Numbered from the stretch's first letter, positions 44,108-53,270 are shown. The stretch: DNA of 64,000 nt from Nocardiopsis listeri NBRC 13360 (GCF_001570765.1 NZ_BCSH01000033.1:1-64000), one strand, 5' to 3'. Made by a program: numbers and translations. The notes: a model not told the origin generated them from the sequence alone.

Positions 44108-45562
44108 TCAGCGGCGACGCCCCTGCTTGCCGTACCCCTCACCGCTCTCGAACTGCTGACGCATCGCGGTGTCCTGCTGGCGCTGGTATTCCTCGGACAT
44201 CTGCTGCTGGCGGGCGGCCGCCGCGGCCACCGCGCCCTGAGCCGAGTCCAACGCGTCCTGGGCACCGCCCGAGACCGCCGGCCGCCGGCCCTGACCGTCA
44301 CCCATCATCTGCGGCAACAGCTGGGCGGTGAGCAGCGTCGACAGCGTCGAGGAATCCCCCGATCCGGCCTCGGTCTGCACCACGACCGGGCGCGGAGCCC
44401 GCTCGGCCAGGACCGCGCCCACGTCCAGGCGACGACGGGCCAGCTCGTACTCCAGGACCGCCCGGTTGTCCCGGTAGGCGGTGGCCAGACGCTCCTGCGC
44501 CTTGGCCTCGTTCTCGGCCGCCACCAGATCCGCACGACCACGCGTCTCGATCTCGTACCGCACCCGCTGGGCCTCGGTCTCCTGCTCCTCCAACATCTGC
44601 GCCACGTCCTTGCGCGCCTTGTTGAGGGAGGCGTTGACCTCGACGATCTTGGCGTCACGGGTCTTCTTGGACCGCTCGATGTCCATGAGCAGGGTGTCGA
44701 TCCGACGCTTGCGCGTGAGCTCCCACTCCTGCTCGTAGGCGACCAGCTCCTTGGCGACCCGCTCCCGGGTGGCCAGGTGCTGCTGGTACTGACTGGGCAG
44801 CTGCACGTCCGGGATGTTGCAACCGGTGATGACCACGCCGTACTTGCGCAGCTGCTCGTTGAGCAGACGACGCATGTCCTCCACGTTGGAACCGCGCAGG
44901 TCGTAGGCGGACTCGGTGTTGACCAGCCGGCTGCGCTGACGGATGGCGTCCTGCACCGCGCTGGACAGCACCAGGTCGAAGTTGCTCGCGCCGATGGTGG
45001 TGACGAACGCGTACGGCTCGTCGATGCGGAACTTCAGGAAGAACTCGATCGACTTCAGCGGCACGTTCTCCCTGGTGGGGCAGGCCAGGACCGGAGCCGT
45101 GTAGGGAATCTCGGTCCGGGTGTCCACCACGAAGTCCACCCGCGCCCACGGGTGCCACAGGTAGTGGCGGCCCGGGCCGATGTTCTTCGCGAAGGCGCCG
45201 TACTTGGTGAGGATGCCGGTGGTGCCCTCCTCGATCTCGACGATCGAACCGCGCCACCACCACAGGATCGCGGCCGCGATGCTGAGCACACCGACCAGGA
45301 GGGTGGGCACGGCCAGCGCGCCGTAGACGGTACCGCCGATACCACCCGACACCGCGTGGATGGTCATGACCAGCGCCGACAGCAGCGCGAACAGACCGAA
45401 CCACACCAGGATCATCCAGCGCAGACCGCGGTTGTCGCGGGGGATGACGACCGGGACGATCGCGCCCTGGTCGCCACCGCGCAGCAGGCCGGCGAGGTCG
45501 CTCCACGAGGCGAGGGACTCCTTGATGTTGGAGCCGCCACCGGGGTTGAAGGACTCACTCAT
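44108..45562 (-). CDS. SPFH/band-7 domain membrane protein, second gene of pair
   Basis: A 484-residue stomatin/flotillin-like protein. Two hydrophobic segments lie at about 48-105 (WMILVWFGLFALLSALVMTI; ALAVPTLLVGVLSIAAAILW). The SPFH domain follows (about 108-270: GSIVEIEEGTTGILTKYGAF, VPLKSIEFFLKFRIDEPYAF). A long Glu/Arg/Ala-rich coiled coil at about 275-400 contains EEQETEAQRVRYEIETRGRA. The tail is Gln/Gly-rich. Such proteins form ring-like membrane scaffolds. The ATG at 45562 abuts the stop codon of the upstream SPFH gene (TAGATG), so the two are translationally coupled and probably form a heteromeric complex (inference). Confidence 0.88.
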   Translation of the reverse strand: MSESFNPGGGSNIKESLASWSDLAGLLRGGDQGAIVPVVIPRDNRGLRWMILVWFGLFALLSALVMTIHAVSGGIGGTVYGALAVPTLLVGVLSIAAAILWWWRGSIVEIEEGTTGILTKYGAFAKNIGPGRHYLWHPWARVDFVVDTRTEIPYTAPVLACPTRENVPLKSIEFFLKFRIDEPYAFVTTIGASNFDLVLSSAVQDAIRQRSRLVNTESAYDLRGSNVEDMRRLLNEQLRKYGVVITGCNIPDVQLPSQYQQHLATRERVAKELVAYEQEWELTRKRRIDTLLMDIERSKKTRDAKIVEVNASLNKARKDVAQMLEEQETEAQRVRYEIETRGRADLVAAENEAKAQERLATAYRDNRAVLEYELARRRLDVGAVLAERAPRPVVVQTEAGSGDSSTLSTLLTAQLLPQMMGDGQGRRPAVSGGAQDALDSAQGAVAAAAARQQQMSEEYQRQQDTAMRQQFESGEGYGKQGRRR

Positions 45563-47392
45563 CTACTGACCTCCCGGGTTCTGACCGCCCTGCGACCACG
45601 GGGGCAACGGCGGGTCCTGCGGATGCCGCGTCTGCTGGGGCGGCGGGGGCTGGCGGTAGGGCGTACCGGAGGGCGGCGGAGCGTCGACCGGGGTCTGGGG
45701 CTCCGCGGTCTCGGGCGCGGCCTCCTCGGTGTTCGTCTCGGACAGACGATCACCGATCGCGTCCTCGCTCACCGACTGACGGATCTCCTCGACCAGGTCC
45801 TCACCCGGGTCCTCGGCGCCGTGTCCCCGACGATCATCGGACTCGTCCTCGACGATCTCGTTGATCTCCTGCTCACGCTGGGCGATACGCCCGCGGATCT
45901 CACCCAGACGCTCGCGGATCTGCGCCATGTCCTCGGCGGAGAACAGGGCCGTGTCGGCCTGACCGATGATCTCCTGGGCGATGCGCAGGTAGTCGACGCT
46001 CGCGGCGTCCCCGGAACCGATGCGCAGGACCTGGGGCAGGCTGTCGGCGACCGACTCCAGCTTGTCCAGCAGGTTCTCCCGGAAACGATAGTTGAGGATC
46101 TCCGGAGCCTCGGACGCCGACACCGCGCGGATGTCCAAGGCCTGGGCCTGTAGGAGGGCGGCGTTGGCGTTGGCCTCGGACTCGGCCTCCACGAAGCGCT
46201 GGTGGGCCAGGGAACGGGCCCTGTTGGTCTCGCGCTCCAGGGCGGTGTCCATCTGCGCCTGGTACTGGGCGATGTCGGCCTGGATCGCCGACAGCGTCTC
46301 GTTGAGGGTGGCGAGCTCCTTGTTCAGGTCGCCCTCGTTCTGTTCCTTGCGCAGTTGCAGCTCGTACTCGAAGGTGTAGGCGTCCTTGGCCACCCGCACC
46401 ATCTCCGGTGCCGCCAGGTCCATCCGGTACTCCTGGTTGGAGGGCTCGGCGTGGGTGATGTTGGCGCTGGTGAGAACGACGATGCCGCTGAACTGACGGT
46501 TCAGGGAGTCGAGGAGTGCCTGGGTGCTCTCGCCGACCATGTCGTAGATCGCCGAGGCCTCCTGCTCGTAGATGAGGCTTCGAGTGGTCTCGGAGATGGC
46601 GTTGTTGAGCTTCTCCTGGAAACCCGGAACCCCGCCCAGGGTGTAGACGAAGTCGACCGCGTTCTCGATCTTGAACTGCACGAACAGGTCGACGGACGCC
46701 TGGACGCCGCTCTTAGTGGGTGCGGAGCGGATGGGCGCGTTGAACGGGTACTCACGCCGGGTGTTGACGATGTAGGAGACGCGCTTCCACGGGTTGAGCA
46801 GGGTGACCCGACCCGGCTGGAAGAGGTTCTCCATCTTCCCGAAGCGGGTGACGATGGCCTGGCACCCCTCGGGCACCATCACCATGCCCTGACGCCACCA
46901 CATGAACGCGCTGATCGCGATGGTGACCAGCCAGTAGTGGATGCCGAAGAACGGGTGCAGGAGCGGGTTGGCGTCGCTCATCACCGCGCCGGGCACCACG
47001 AACACGACCGCGCCGGCCACACCGAGGATCACCAGGATGATGGCGGGCAGCATCGTGACGAAGGTGCGTCCGCGAGGGATCACCATGGGGCAGATGACGT
47101 GGACGGGACCGCTGCGGCCCCGCTCGTAGTAGCTGCGGTTGAGGGCCTCGCCCGCCGTGTTCAGCGAGGTGGTCTTCTGCTCGATGCGGGTGTCGACGGA
47201 AGCGCCCTGCTCGCGCGCGGCCACGAAGTCACGGGGGTCGAGCCCGTCCTCCGAACCCTGCCCGGAACCCCGGTCGCCCTGACCTGACCCCTGGCCCATC
47301 GCTTGTTGGGCCGCGTCGGAGACGGCCTGACGCGGATCCGCCCCTTGGGCCACCGCACCGGCCGCACCGCGCACCGTCTGCGCGAACGACAT
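45563..47392 (-). CDS. SPFH/band-7 domain membrane protein, first gene of pair
   Basis: A 609-residue protein. A Gly/Gln-rich soluble N-terminus (to about 100) precedes two hydrophobic segments (FVTMLPAIILVILGVAGAVV; YWLVTIAISAFMWW) and an SPFH domain at about 170-340 (GMVMVPEGCQAIVTRFGKME, VQASVDLFVQFKIENAVDFV). A coiled coil at about 345-420 contains LATLNETLSAIQADIAQYQA. The tail is acidic, then proline-rich. The ATG at 47392 is supported by GGAG nine bases upstream; a second in-frame ATG at 47407 has no such site. It heads the two-gene SPFH operon; the next gene starts immediately after its TAG. Confidence 0.88.
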   Translation of the reverse strand: MSFAQTVRGAAGAVAQGADPRQAVSDAAQQAMGQGSGQGDRGSGQGSEDGLDPRDFVAAREQGASVDTRIEQKTTSLNTAGEALNRSYYERGRSGPVHVICPMVIPRGRTFVTMLPAIILVILGVAGAVVFVVPGAVMSDANPLLHPFFGIHYWLVTIAISAFMWWRQGMVMVPEGCQAIVTRFGKMENLFQPGRVTLLNPWKRVSYIVNTRREYPFNAPIRSAPTKSGVQASVDLFVQFKIENAVDFVYTLGGVPGFQEKLNNAISETTRSLIYEQEASAIYDMVGESTQALLDSLNRQFSGIVVLTSANITHAEPSNQEYRMDLAAPEMVRVAKDAYTFEYELQLRKEQNEGDLNKELATLNETLSAIQADIAQYQAQMDTALERETNRARSLAHQRFVEAESEANANAALLQAQALDIRAVSASEAPEILNYRFRENLLDKLESVADSLPQVLRIGSGDAASVDYLRIAQEIIGQADTALFSAEDMAQIRERLGEIRGRIAQREQEINEIVEDESDDRRGHGAEDPGEDLVEEIRQSVSEDAIGDRLSETNTEEAAPETAEPQTPVDAPPPSGTPYRQPPPPQQTRHPQDPPLPPWSQGGQNPGGQ

Positions 47393-47713
47393 AGGCAAGT
47401 ACTCCATTCTGGAACTTGAGGGAACTAACGCCTTCGACGCGGCGTACGCCGCCTTGGTTCCAGTTGGGAGCGGGTTTCGCGCGCTGGGAAGGGATAGTGG
47501 ACAGAACACAAGGGTGCCACGAGCCACAGCCGAAACACAGTGCCCGTGGCCAGAGCGTGATGAGCCCTCCACCTGGTCATTACGGGCGTGCCGCCGAACG
47601 GCCACCTCCGGACGAAGGCTGACGTCGGAGAGTAACGGACCACTCGACGAAGGAAGGCCGAGGATCCGCCGCGACGACCACGGGCCCGGACCGATCCCGC
47701 CCGACCCACGTCA

Positions 47714-48139
47714 CTACTGACCTGTCCAGTACCGCTGCATCAGGGCGACGGCTTCCTCCTTGGTCATCCCGACGATCTCGGACTCGTCCACCCCTGCCTT
47801 GGTGACCAGGAGGTGGACGAGATCAGCGGGCAGAGCGTCCGGACGAGCCCGGGGCCCTCCACGATCCGGCGGAACCCTGTCGCGGACGCATTCCCAGAAC
47901 GTGTGCTCATCCACTTCGAGCTGGTCTCGAAGGATGTGGGACCACATACTTCTTCCATAGCCGGTCCTGTCCACAGGACGGGAGGCCCGGGTCCTCAATA
48001 TCCGGCCATCGGGGAGGCCGAGTTCGTACGTGACGTGATGGGTGCCGGTTCTTCCACGGGAATCACGAACCCGGCTCCACCCTTCGACATGGCAGAAACG
48101 CTCGTGGTCATCCCTCGTGGGGTGAGGATGATGGATCAT
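47714..48139 (-). CDS. Toxin of a type II toxin-antitoxin pair (cytotoxic translational repressor-like)
   Basis: A 141-residue protein resembling, from memory, actinobacterial proteins annotated as cytotoxic translational repressor of a toxin-antitoxin system. Conserved features are DDHERFCHVEGWSRVRDSRG, then HHVTYELGLPDGRILRTRAS, then YGRSMWSHILRDQLEVDEHT, ending MTKEEAVALMQRYWTGQ. The first 60 residues suggest a HicA/RelE-like small ribonuclease fold, though catalytic residues cannot be assigned. Its ATG overlaps the antitoxin stop in an ATGA, so it is translated after the antitoxin. The activity is untested. Confidence 0.75.
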   Translation of the reverse strand: MIHHPHPTRDDHERFCHVEGWSRVRDSRGRTGTHHVTYELGLPDGRILRTRASRPVDRTGYGRSMWSHILRDQLEVDEHTFWECVRDRVPPDRGGPRARPDALPADLVHLLVTKAGVDESEIVGMTKEEAVALMQRYWTGQ

Positions 48140-48552
48140 CCGCGTTCCCCCACGATCCAGGATCGCAACTGCTCATCGTCGCTGAGGCCGATCAACTGCA
48201 CGAGCCCCCAGTTGTTCTCGTGGTTGGGGCTGTCCGCCAACCGGTCCTGCCAGTCTTCGGCGTACTCACGCAGGGAGTCGACCATCTCCATGACGGCCTC
48301 ATCGAAGGTCGCCGCGTCCGCGGCGACCGGGACACCGGGGACGAAGAGGGAGAAGCCGTCTGCTTCGGCCACGACCTGAACCTGCCAAGGAGCCACAGCG
48401 GACAAGTACCCGCGCAGACGTTCCACATCGACCACCGCCGTTCTGGCCGAATGTCTACGAACGGTGGCGACTCGACCGCGCTCCGCCGCGTCCAACAGAT
48501 CCTTCAAGTGTCCCCTGGCCTCGGAGTAGCTGTCGAAGTGAACCGCGCCCAT
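48136..48552 (-). CDS. Phd/YefM-like antitoxin
   Basis: A 138-residue protein. The N-terminal 55 residues fit a Phd/YefM DNA-binding antitoxin fold: MGAVHFDSYSEARGHLKDLL, then DAAERGRVATVRRHSARTAV. The C-terminal part VAEADGFSLFVPGVPVAADA and AVMEMVDSLREYAEDWQDRL resembles a HicB-like segment and probably clasps the toxin. It precedes the toxin with a 4-bp overlap. Upstream lie overlapping palindromes suited to antitoxin autoregulation. ATG at 48552 with GGGGGTG upstream. Confidence 0.8.
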   Translation of the reverse strand: MGAVHFDSYSEARGHLKDLLDAAERGRVATVRRHSARTAVVDVERLRGYLSAVAPWQVQVVAEADGFSLFVPGVPVAADAATFDEAVMEMVDSLREYAEDWQDRLADSPNHENNWGLVQLIGLSDDEQLRSWIVGERG

Positions 48553-48590
48553 GTGGCACCCCCATCGGAATCGCTTGACTCTCTCATCAT

Positions 48591-48615
48591 ACGTACTCCG
48601 AGTACGTCACGTACT
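48591..48615. promoter_or_regulatory. Toxin-antitoxin operator with three alternating half-sites
   Basis: Two overlapping perfect palindromes: ACGTACTC-C-GAGTACGT (48591-48607) and AGTACGT-C-ACGTACT (48601-48615). They share the central AGTACGT, giving half-sites in alternating orientation about 40-65 bases upstream of the antitoxin start. This is the expected place for a Phd/YefM-type autorepressor. Confidence 0.65.
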
Positions 48616-48666
48616 TCTTTTTGGTTTCCTCGTGTCTGAGCGCTACCGGGACACCGGGAACGCGAA

Positions 48667-48695
48667 AGGGGGAGACGGTCGGGCCGTCTCCCCCT
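48667..48695 (-). terminator. Terminator after nrdJ
   Basis: AGGGGGAGACGG and CCGTCTCCCCCT (48667-48678, 48684-48695) form a perfect 12-bp stem with a five-base loop, 15 bases beyond the nrdJ stop in its direction of transcription. The AAA at 48665-48667 gives a short U run in the transcript. Confidence 0.8.
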
Positions 48696-48709
48696 CAAGG
48701 CGCTGTGGA

Positions 48710-51700
48710 TCAGCTGCAACCGCTGGTGGCGCCGCAGCCCTCACAGGCGTAGCAGCTACCCGAGGGCCGCATCTTCGTCCCACAGATGATGCACAGCGGA
48801 GCGTCGGCCATGAAGCCTCCCGAGTCCGGGCGCGGGGCCGCCGACGTCTCGGCGGGCTCCTCGGTCCGGTTGGACGGCGCGGCGGACTGGGCGTAGGACT
48901 CCACCTGGGTGGCGACCTGGGTCGGGTCCTCCCCGTTCAGCTGTGCCTCGCGCTCGGAGGCCGACAGCACGCCCAAGGCGGCCCGCTCCTCGTAGGGCAG
49001 GTGGTCCAGTGCCAGGCGACGGAAGATGTAGTCCACCACCGACTGCGCCATGCGGATGTCCGGGTCGTCGGTCATGCCGGCCGGGTCGAAGCGCATGTTG
49101 GTGAACTTCTCCACGTAGGTCTCCAACGGGACCCCGTACTGCAGGGCGATGGAGATCGCGATGGAGAAGGCGTCCATCACCCCGGCCAGGGTCGACCCCT
49201 GTTTTCCGAGCTTCAGGAAGACCTCACCGAGTCCGTCGTCCGGGTAGGAACCGGCGGTGATGTAGCCCTCGGCGCCGCCCACGGAGAACGAGGTGGTCTC
49301 GCTGGGCCGCTTCTTGGGCAGTCGACGGCGCACCGGTCGGGGCGTCTGGGCCACCTCGACCTTCTCCGGTGCGGCCTTCTCCTCGCTCTTGCCGGTGGAC
49401 AGCGGCTGGCCGACCTTGCAGTTGTCGCGGTACACCGCGAGGGCCTTGAGGCCCAGACGCCAGCCCTCGTAGTAGATGTGCTCGAAGTCGGCGACCGTGG
49501 CCCCCTCGGGCACGTTCACCGTCTTGGAGATGGCGCCGGACAGGAACGGCTGCACCGAGGCCATCATGCGCACGTGACCCATGGGCTCGATGTAACGGTG
49601 GCCCATCGCGCAGTCGAACACCTCGTAGTGCTCGGAGCGCAGCGAGGGCGCGTCCACGACGTGGCCGTTCTCGGCGACGAACTCGACGATCGCCTCGCTC
49701 TGCTCGGCCTGGTAGCCCAGGTTCCCCAGCGCCCTCGGGATCGCCTGGTTGACGATCCGCATGGAACCGCCGCCGACCAGCTTCTTGTACTTGACCAGCG
49801 AGAAGTCCGGCTCGACCCCGGTCGTGTCACTATCCATCATGAAGCTGATGGTTCCGGTGGGCGCGAGCAGCGAGGCCTGCGCGTTGCGCCAGCCGTTACG
49901 CTCGCCGACCTTGAGGCAGTCGGCCCACTCGGCGGTGGCCGCCGCGTGGATGGGCTCTTCCAGGGTGCCCACGGTGCGCAGGTCGTCGTTGGCGGCGGCG
50001 TGCTTGCGCATGACCCTCTTGTGGGCCCGCTCGTTGCGCTTGTAGCCGTCGTACGCGCCCACCACACCGGCCATCTCGGCGCTGCGGCGGTAGGCGGTTC
50101 CGGTCATCAACGAGGTGACGGCGGCGGCCACCGCGCGACCGCCGTCGGAGTCGTAGGCGTGCCCGGTCGCCATGAGCAGGGCGCCCAGATTGGTGTAGCC
50201 GATGCCCAACTGGCGATAGGCGCGGGTGGTCTCACCGATCTTCTCGGTGGGGAAGTCGGCGAAGGTGATGGAGATGTCCATCGCCGTGATGACCAGCTCG
50301 GTGAGCCGGGTGAAGTTCTCCACGTCGAAGGAGTCGTCCTCGCGCAGGAACTTCAGCAGGTTGATCGACGCGAGATTACACGAAGAATCATCCAATGAGA
50401 GGTATTCACTACATGGGTTACTCGCGCTGATTCGTCCGGTTTCGGGGTTGGTGTGCCAGTCCTGGATGGTGCCGTCGTACTGGATGCCGGGGTCGGCGCA
50501 CTCCCAGGCCGCACGGGCCATGCGGTGGAACAGGTCCTTGGCGTCGACCGTGGCGACGACCTCGCCGGTGGTGCGGGAGGTCAGACCGAACTCGGACCCG
50601 GACTCCACCGCACGCATGAAGGCGTCGGAGACACGCACGGAGTTGTTCGCGTTCTGGTACTGGACGCTGAACATGTCGTCGCCGCCCAGGTCCACGTCGA
50701 ACCCGGCGTCGCGCAGGGCACGGATCTTGTGCTCCTCGCGCGCCTTGGTCTCGACGAACTCCTCGATGTCGGGGTGGTCGACGTCCAGCACGACCATCTT
50801 GGCGGCCCGACGGGTCGCGCCGCCGGACTTGATGGTTCCGGCGGAGGCGTCGGCGCCGCGCATGAAGGAGACCGGCCCGGAGGCGGTGCCACCGGAGGAG
50901 AGCAGCTCCTTGCTGGAGCGGATGCGGGACAGGTTCACACCCGCGCCGGAGCCGCCCTTGAAGATGATCCCCTCCTCCTTGTACCAGTCGAGGATCGACT
51001 CCATCGTGTCGTCGACCGACAGGATGAAGCAATTGTGGACACGTAGGCTCCCAGAGAGGTACTCACCACTCTCGGTCTGAATGTCGTAGACCTCCATCGG
51101 GCCAAGGTCCTCGATGTGGGCGATCTGAAGCGTCTTGTGTTCCTTGGCCGCCCTTCCTTCCCGCTCCAGGCTGCGTTCCAGCTTGTTGCTCTTCATCTCG
51201 TCGATGAAACCGATCTCGGCATGGAACAGGTCGCGTTCGCCCAGGGGCTGGATGTTCAGAGAGTAGAGGTCGTGGCGGTCGGGACGGGAGTCACGCTTCA
51301 CACGCACCCTGGAGAAGATCCCGAAACGGGTCAGAAGCTGCTGTGCGCCCCTGACCAACTCCTCCGAGATCATGTCGAGACCGATCAGGGTGGATCGCCG
51401 CCGGTCCGAGACGTAGCCCTCGGCCTGAAATAGGCTACGGAGGTAGGCCCGCACCACGGGTAGCGGAGCGGTGAAGAGTTCAGGAGGCGTGACCATGTCC
51501 ACACCACGGGTTCGCAGCCCCCAGCGACCAACGAACTCCTTCAGACAGTTCCCATAAAGACGAGTACGGCGGCAATCCAGGCTCGTGTCCTGGGTCTGCA
51601 CCTTCGTCTCCTTGCGGTGGACGTCGGGGAAAACCCGGTCCAAGGCGGAAGTGACCCACTCCAACTCATCCTGGGTGACGGTGATCGCTTCGATGGTGAG

Positions 51701-52576
51701 CGATTTATTGGTCCCCTGGTACTGCCCGACGAACCCGTCGGCTTGAAGCCATCCCGCGAGTGCGGCTTCGGCTATGTTGCTGGTACGGATCTCCGACTCG
51801 CCATGGCTCTCCTGGCGATGCCATTGCAGACTGTCCCCGGGACGGAGTTCTCCCGCTGGGAGGAAACGCCCATCGGACAGCGCCGCTCCCTCGCTCTTCC
51901 ACACCCAATGATCCGCTGTGACGTCGAGACGGTGGCCTGCCTTGGTGTGCAGGCGCAGCACGTTCTTCACACCGTTGGCCTTGGTGGCCACGATTCGGGT
52001 GACGCCGTGCGCGTCGAGAACCTTGGTTCCCACGGCGTCCTGTTCCACCAGGGAACCGATGGGAACAAGGCCGGCCGGGGTGCTGACCAGGGAGTCATAG
52101 GGCTGGCACGCTGAAACCTGCTTCGAAGAGGTGGTCCCGACGTTGAACCACACCGGGGAGTTGAAGCTGAAGTACTGGTTGGCGAGGGCGTGCTTGAGCT
52201 CGTGGTCGAAGATCTCGGCGTCCTCCTCCGAGGCGAAGTAGCCGCTCTCGAGTCCGGTCTCGGTGTAGACGCCGACGACGCGGTCGATGAGCTGCTTGAG
52301 GCTCCACTCGCGTTCGGGAGCGCCGAGCGCGCCACGGAAGTACTTGCTCGCCACGATCTGGGTGGCGTTCATCGACCAGGTGGTGGGGAACTCCACGCCG
52401 CGCTGCTCGAAGTTGACGCTGCCGTCACGCCAGTTGGTCATGACGACGTCGCGACGCTCCCAGTCGAGGGTGTCGTAGGGGTGGACGCCCTCGGTGGTGA
52501 AGACGCGCTCGATCTTCAGCCCCTTGGGCCCCTTCTTTCCCTTGCGACTCGTCGAACCGCTGCTGGTCTCCGTCAT
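48710..52576 (-). CDS. nrdJ: Vitamin B12-dependent (class II) ribonucleotide reductase with intein
   Basis: A 1288-codon precursor of the adenosylcobalamin-dependent reductase that makes dNTPs with or without oxygen. Host residues 1-156 (WERRDVVMTNWRDGSVNFEQ, FSFNSPVWFNVGTTSSKQVS) are followed by a 359-residue intein, then the rest of the catalytic barrel: CFILSVDDTMESILDWYKEE, FKGGSGAGVNLSRIRSSKEL, SASNPCSEYLSLDDSSCNLA, and the finger loop LLAPTGTISFMMDSDTTGVE. The C-terminal CxxC groups (LCIICGTKMR, CYACEGCG) fit the redox/zinc tail of the family. The spliced enzyme would be about 929 residues. ATG at 52576 with GGGGAG upstream. NrdR, encoded 100 bases upstream, probably represses it. Confidence 0.96.
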   Translation of the reverse strand: MTETSSGSTSRKGKKGPKGLKIERVFTTEGVHPYDTLDWERRDVVMTNWRDGSVNFEQRGVEFPTTWSMNATQIVASKYFRGALGAPEREWSLKQLIDRVVGVYTETGLESGYFASEEDAEIFDHELKHALANQYFSFNSPVWFNVGTTSSKQVSACQPYDSLVSTPAGLVPIGSLVEQDAVGTKVLDAHGVTRIVATKANGVKNVLRLHTKAGHRLDVTADHWVWKSEGAALSDGRFLPAGELRPGDSLQWHRQESHGESEIRTSNIAEAALAGWLQADGFVGQYQGTNKSLTIEAITVTQDELEWVTSALDRVFPDVHRKETKVQTQDTSLDCRRTRLYGNCLKEFVGRWGLRTRGVDMVTPPELFTAPLPVVRAYLRSLFQAEGYVSDRRRSTLIGLDMISEELVRGAQQLLTRFGIFSRVRVKRDSRPDRHDLYSLNIQPLGERDLFHAEIGFIDEMKSNKLERSLEREGRAAKEHKTLQIAHIEDLGPMEVYDIQTESGEYLSGSLRVHNCFILSVDDTMESILDWYKEEGIIFKGGSGAGVNLSRIRSSKELLSSGGTASGPVSFMRGADASAGTIKSGGATRRAAKMVVLDVDHPDIEEFVETKAREEHKIRALRDAGFDVDLGGDDMFSVQYQNANNSVRVSDAFMRAVESGSEFGLTSRTTGEVVATVDAKDLFHRMARAAWECADPGIQYDGTIQDWHTNPETGRISASNPCSEYLSLDDSSCNLASINLLKFLREDDSFDVENFTRLTELVITAMDISITFADFPTEKIGETTRAYRQLGIGYTNLGALLMATGHAYDSDGGRAVAAAVTSLMTGTAYRRSAEMAGVVGAYDGYKRNERAHKRVMRKHAAANDDLRTVGTLEEPIHAAATAEWADCLKVGERNGWRNAQASLLAPTGTISFMMDSDTTGVEPDFSLVKYKKLVGGGSMRIVNQAIPRALGNLGYQAEQSEAIVEFVAENGHVVDAPSLRSEHYEVFDCAMGHRYIEPMGHVRMMASVQPFLSGAISKTVNVPEGATVADFEHIYYEGWRLGLKALAVYRDNCKVGQPLSTGKSEEKAAPEKVEVAQTPRPVRRRLPKKRPSETTSFSVGGAEGYITAGSYPDDGLGEVFLKLGKQGSTLAGVMDAFSIAISIALQYGVPLETYVEKFTNMRFDPAGMTDDPDIRMAQSVVDYIFRRLALDHLPYEERAALGVLSASEREAQLNGEDPTQVATQVESYAQSAAPSNRTEEPAETSAAPRPDSGGFMADAPLCIICGTKMRPSGSCYACEGCGATSGCS
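51032..52108 (-). other. Intein within nrdJ, with LAGLIDADG-type endonuclease motifs
   Basis: Codons for 359 residues inserted in frame between SKQVSA and CFILSV of NrdJ. The intein begins Cys (CQPYDSLVSTPAGLVPIGSL, block A), has block B GHRLDVTADHWVW with its TxxH, two dodecapeptide-like endonuclease motifs (AALAGWLQADGFVG and AYLRSLFQAEGYVS), block F MEVYDIQTESGEYLSGSL and block G LRVHN followed by Cys+1. All splicing residues (Cys1, block-B His, penultimate His, terminal Asn, Cys+1) are present, so it should splice. One endonuclease motif has Asp and the other Glu at the catalytic position; homing activity is uncertain. Confidence 0.95.
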
Positions 52577-52676
52577 GACGCTCCCCGAAGTGTCTGCTGT
52601 GCGCGGACCGGCCATGACCGCGCGGGTTCTCGCCGTCGCTGCGGTCTCGGGCGGTTTCGGTGAACGCCCGGGCCCG

Positions 52677-53186
52677 CTATGAGGCGGTGTCGGCCGTGGG
52701 CATGGCCGGATCGGAGCCCTCGTCCTCCTCGGACCCGTCCGCACGGTCGGTCCGCAGGCTGGCGATCTCCGCTTCGAAGTCCGCCAGGCTCTCGAAGCCC
52801 CGGTAGACGCTGGCGAAGTGCAGGTAGGCGACTTCGTCGAGGTCGCGCATCGGGACGAGGATGGCCAGTCCGATCTCGTGGGCGGGCACCTCGGCCACCC
52901 CACGGCCGCGGATCTCCTCCTCGACCTGCTGGCCGAGTTTGGCGAGGGCGTCCTCGGAGACGGGCCGTCCCTGACAGGCCCGGCGTACCCCGGCGATGAT
53001 CTTGCTCCGGCTGAAGGGTTCGGTGACCCCGGAGCGCTTGGCGACCATGAGCAGGACGGTCTCCTGTGTGGTGAAGCGTCGCTCGCAGACCGGGCAGGAG
53101 CGGCGTCGTCTGATCGCGGAACCGTCGTCGGTGGACCTGCTGTCGATCACCCTGGTGTCCGGATGACGACAGAACGGACAATACAT
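52677..53186 (-). CDS. nrdR: Transcriptional repressor NrdR
   Basis: A 169-residue NrdR. The zinc ribbon uses Cys3, Cys6, Cys31 and Cys34 ([32 protein letters not shown]). The ATP-cone follows (about 48-138: [60 protein letters not shown]). NrdR senses adenine nucleotides and represses ribonucleotide reductase genes when dATP is plentiful. The last 25 residues are a disordered acidic tail. ATG at 53186 with AGGTG upstream. nrdJ follows 100 bases downstream, so both are probably controlled from the region above nrdR. Confidence 0.96.
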   Translation of the reverse strand: MYCPFCRHPDTRVIDSRSTDDGSAIRRRRSCPVCERRFTTQETVLLMVAKRSGVTEPFSRSKIIAGVRRACQGRPVSEDALAKLGQQVEEEIRGRGVAEVPAHEIGLAILVPMRDLDEVAYLHFASVYRGFESLADFEAEIASLRTDRADGSEEDEGSDPAMPTADTAS

Positions 53187-53237
53187 CCTGGTTCACCTGC
53201 TTCCCTATACCCGAACCACAACCCTTGAGTCTACCTA

Positions 53238-53253
53238 ACCACAACTTCTAGGC
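53238..53253 (-). promoter_or_regulatory. Candidate NrdR box, nrdR-proximal
   Basis: ACCACAACTTCTAGGC, a 16-bp imperfect palindrome-like element 52 bases upstream of nrdR, centred 33 bases from a second element at 53271-53286. NrdR boxes usually occur in pairs spaced about three helical turns. The match to the general consensus is partial. Confidence 0.45.
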
Positions 53254-53270
53254 ACATACCCCATTGGTAA

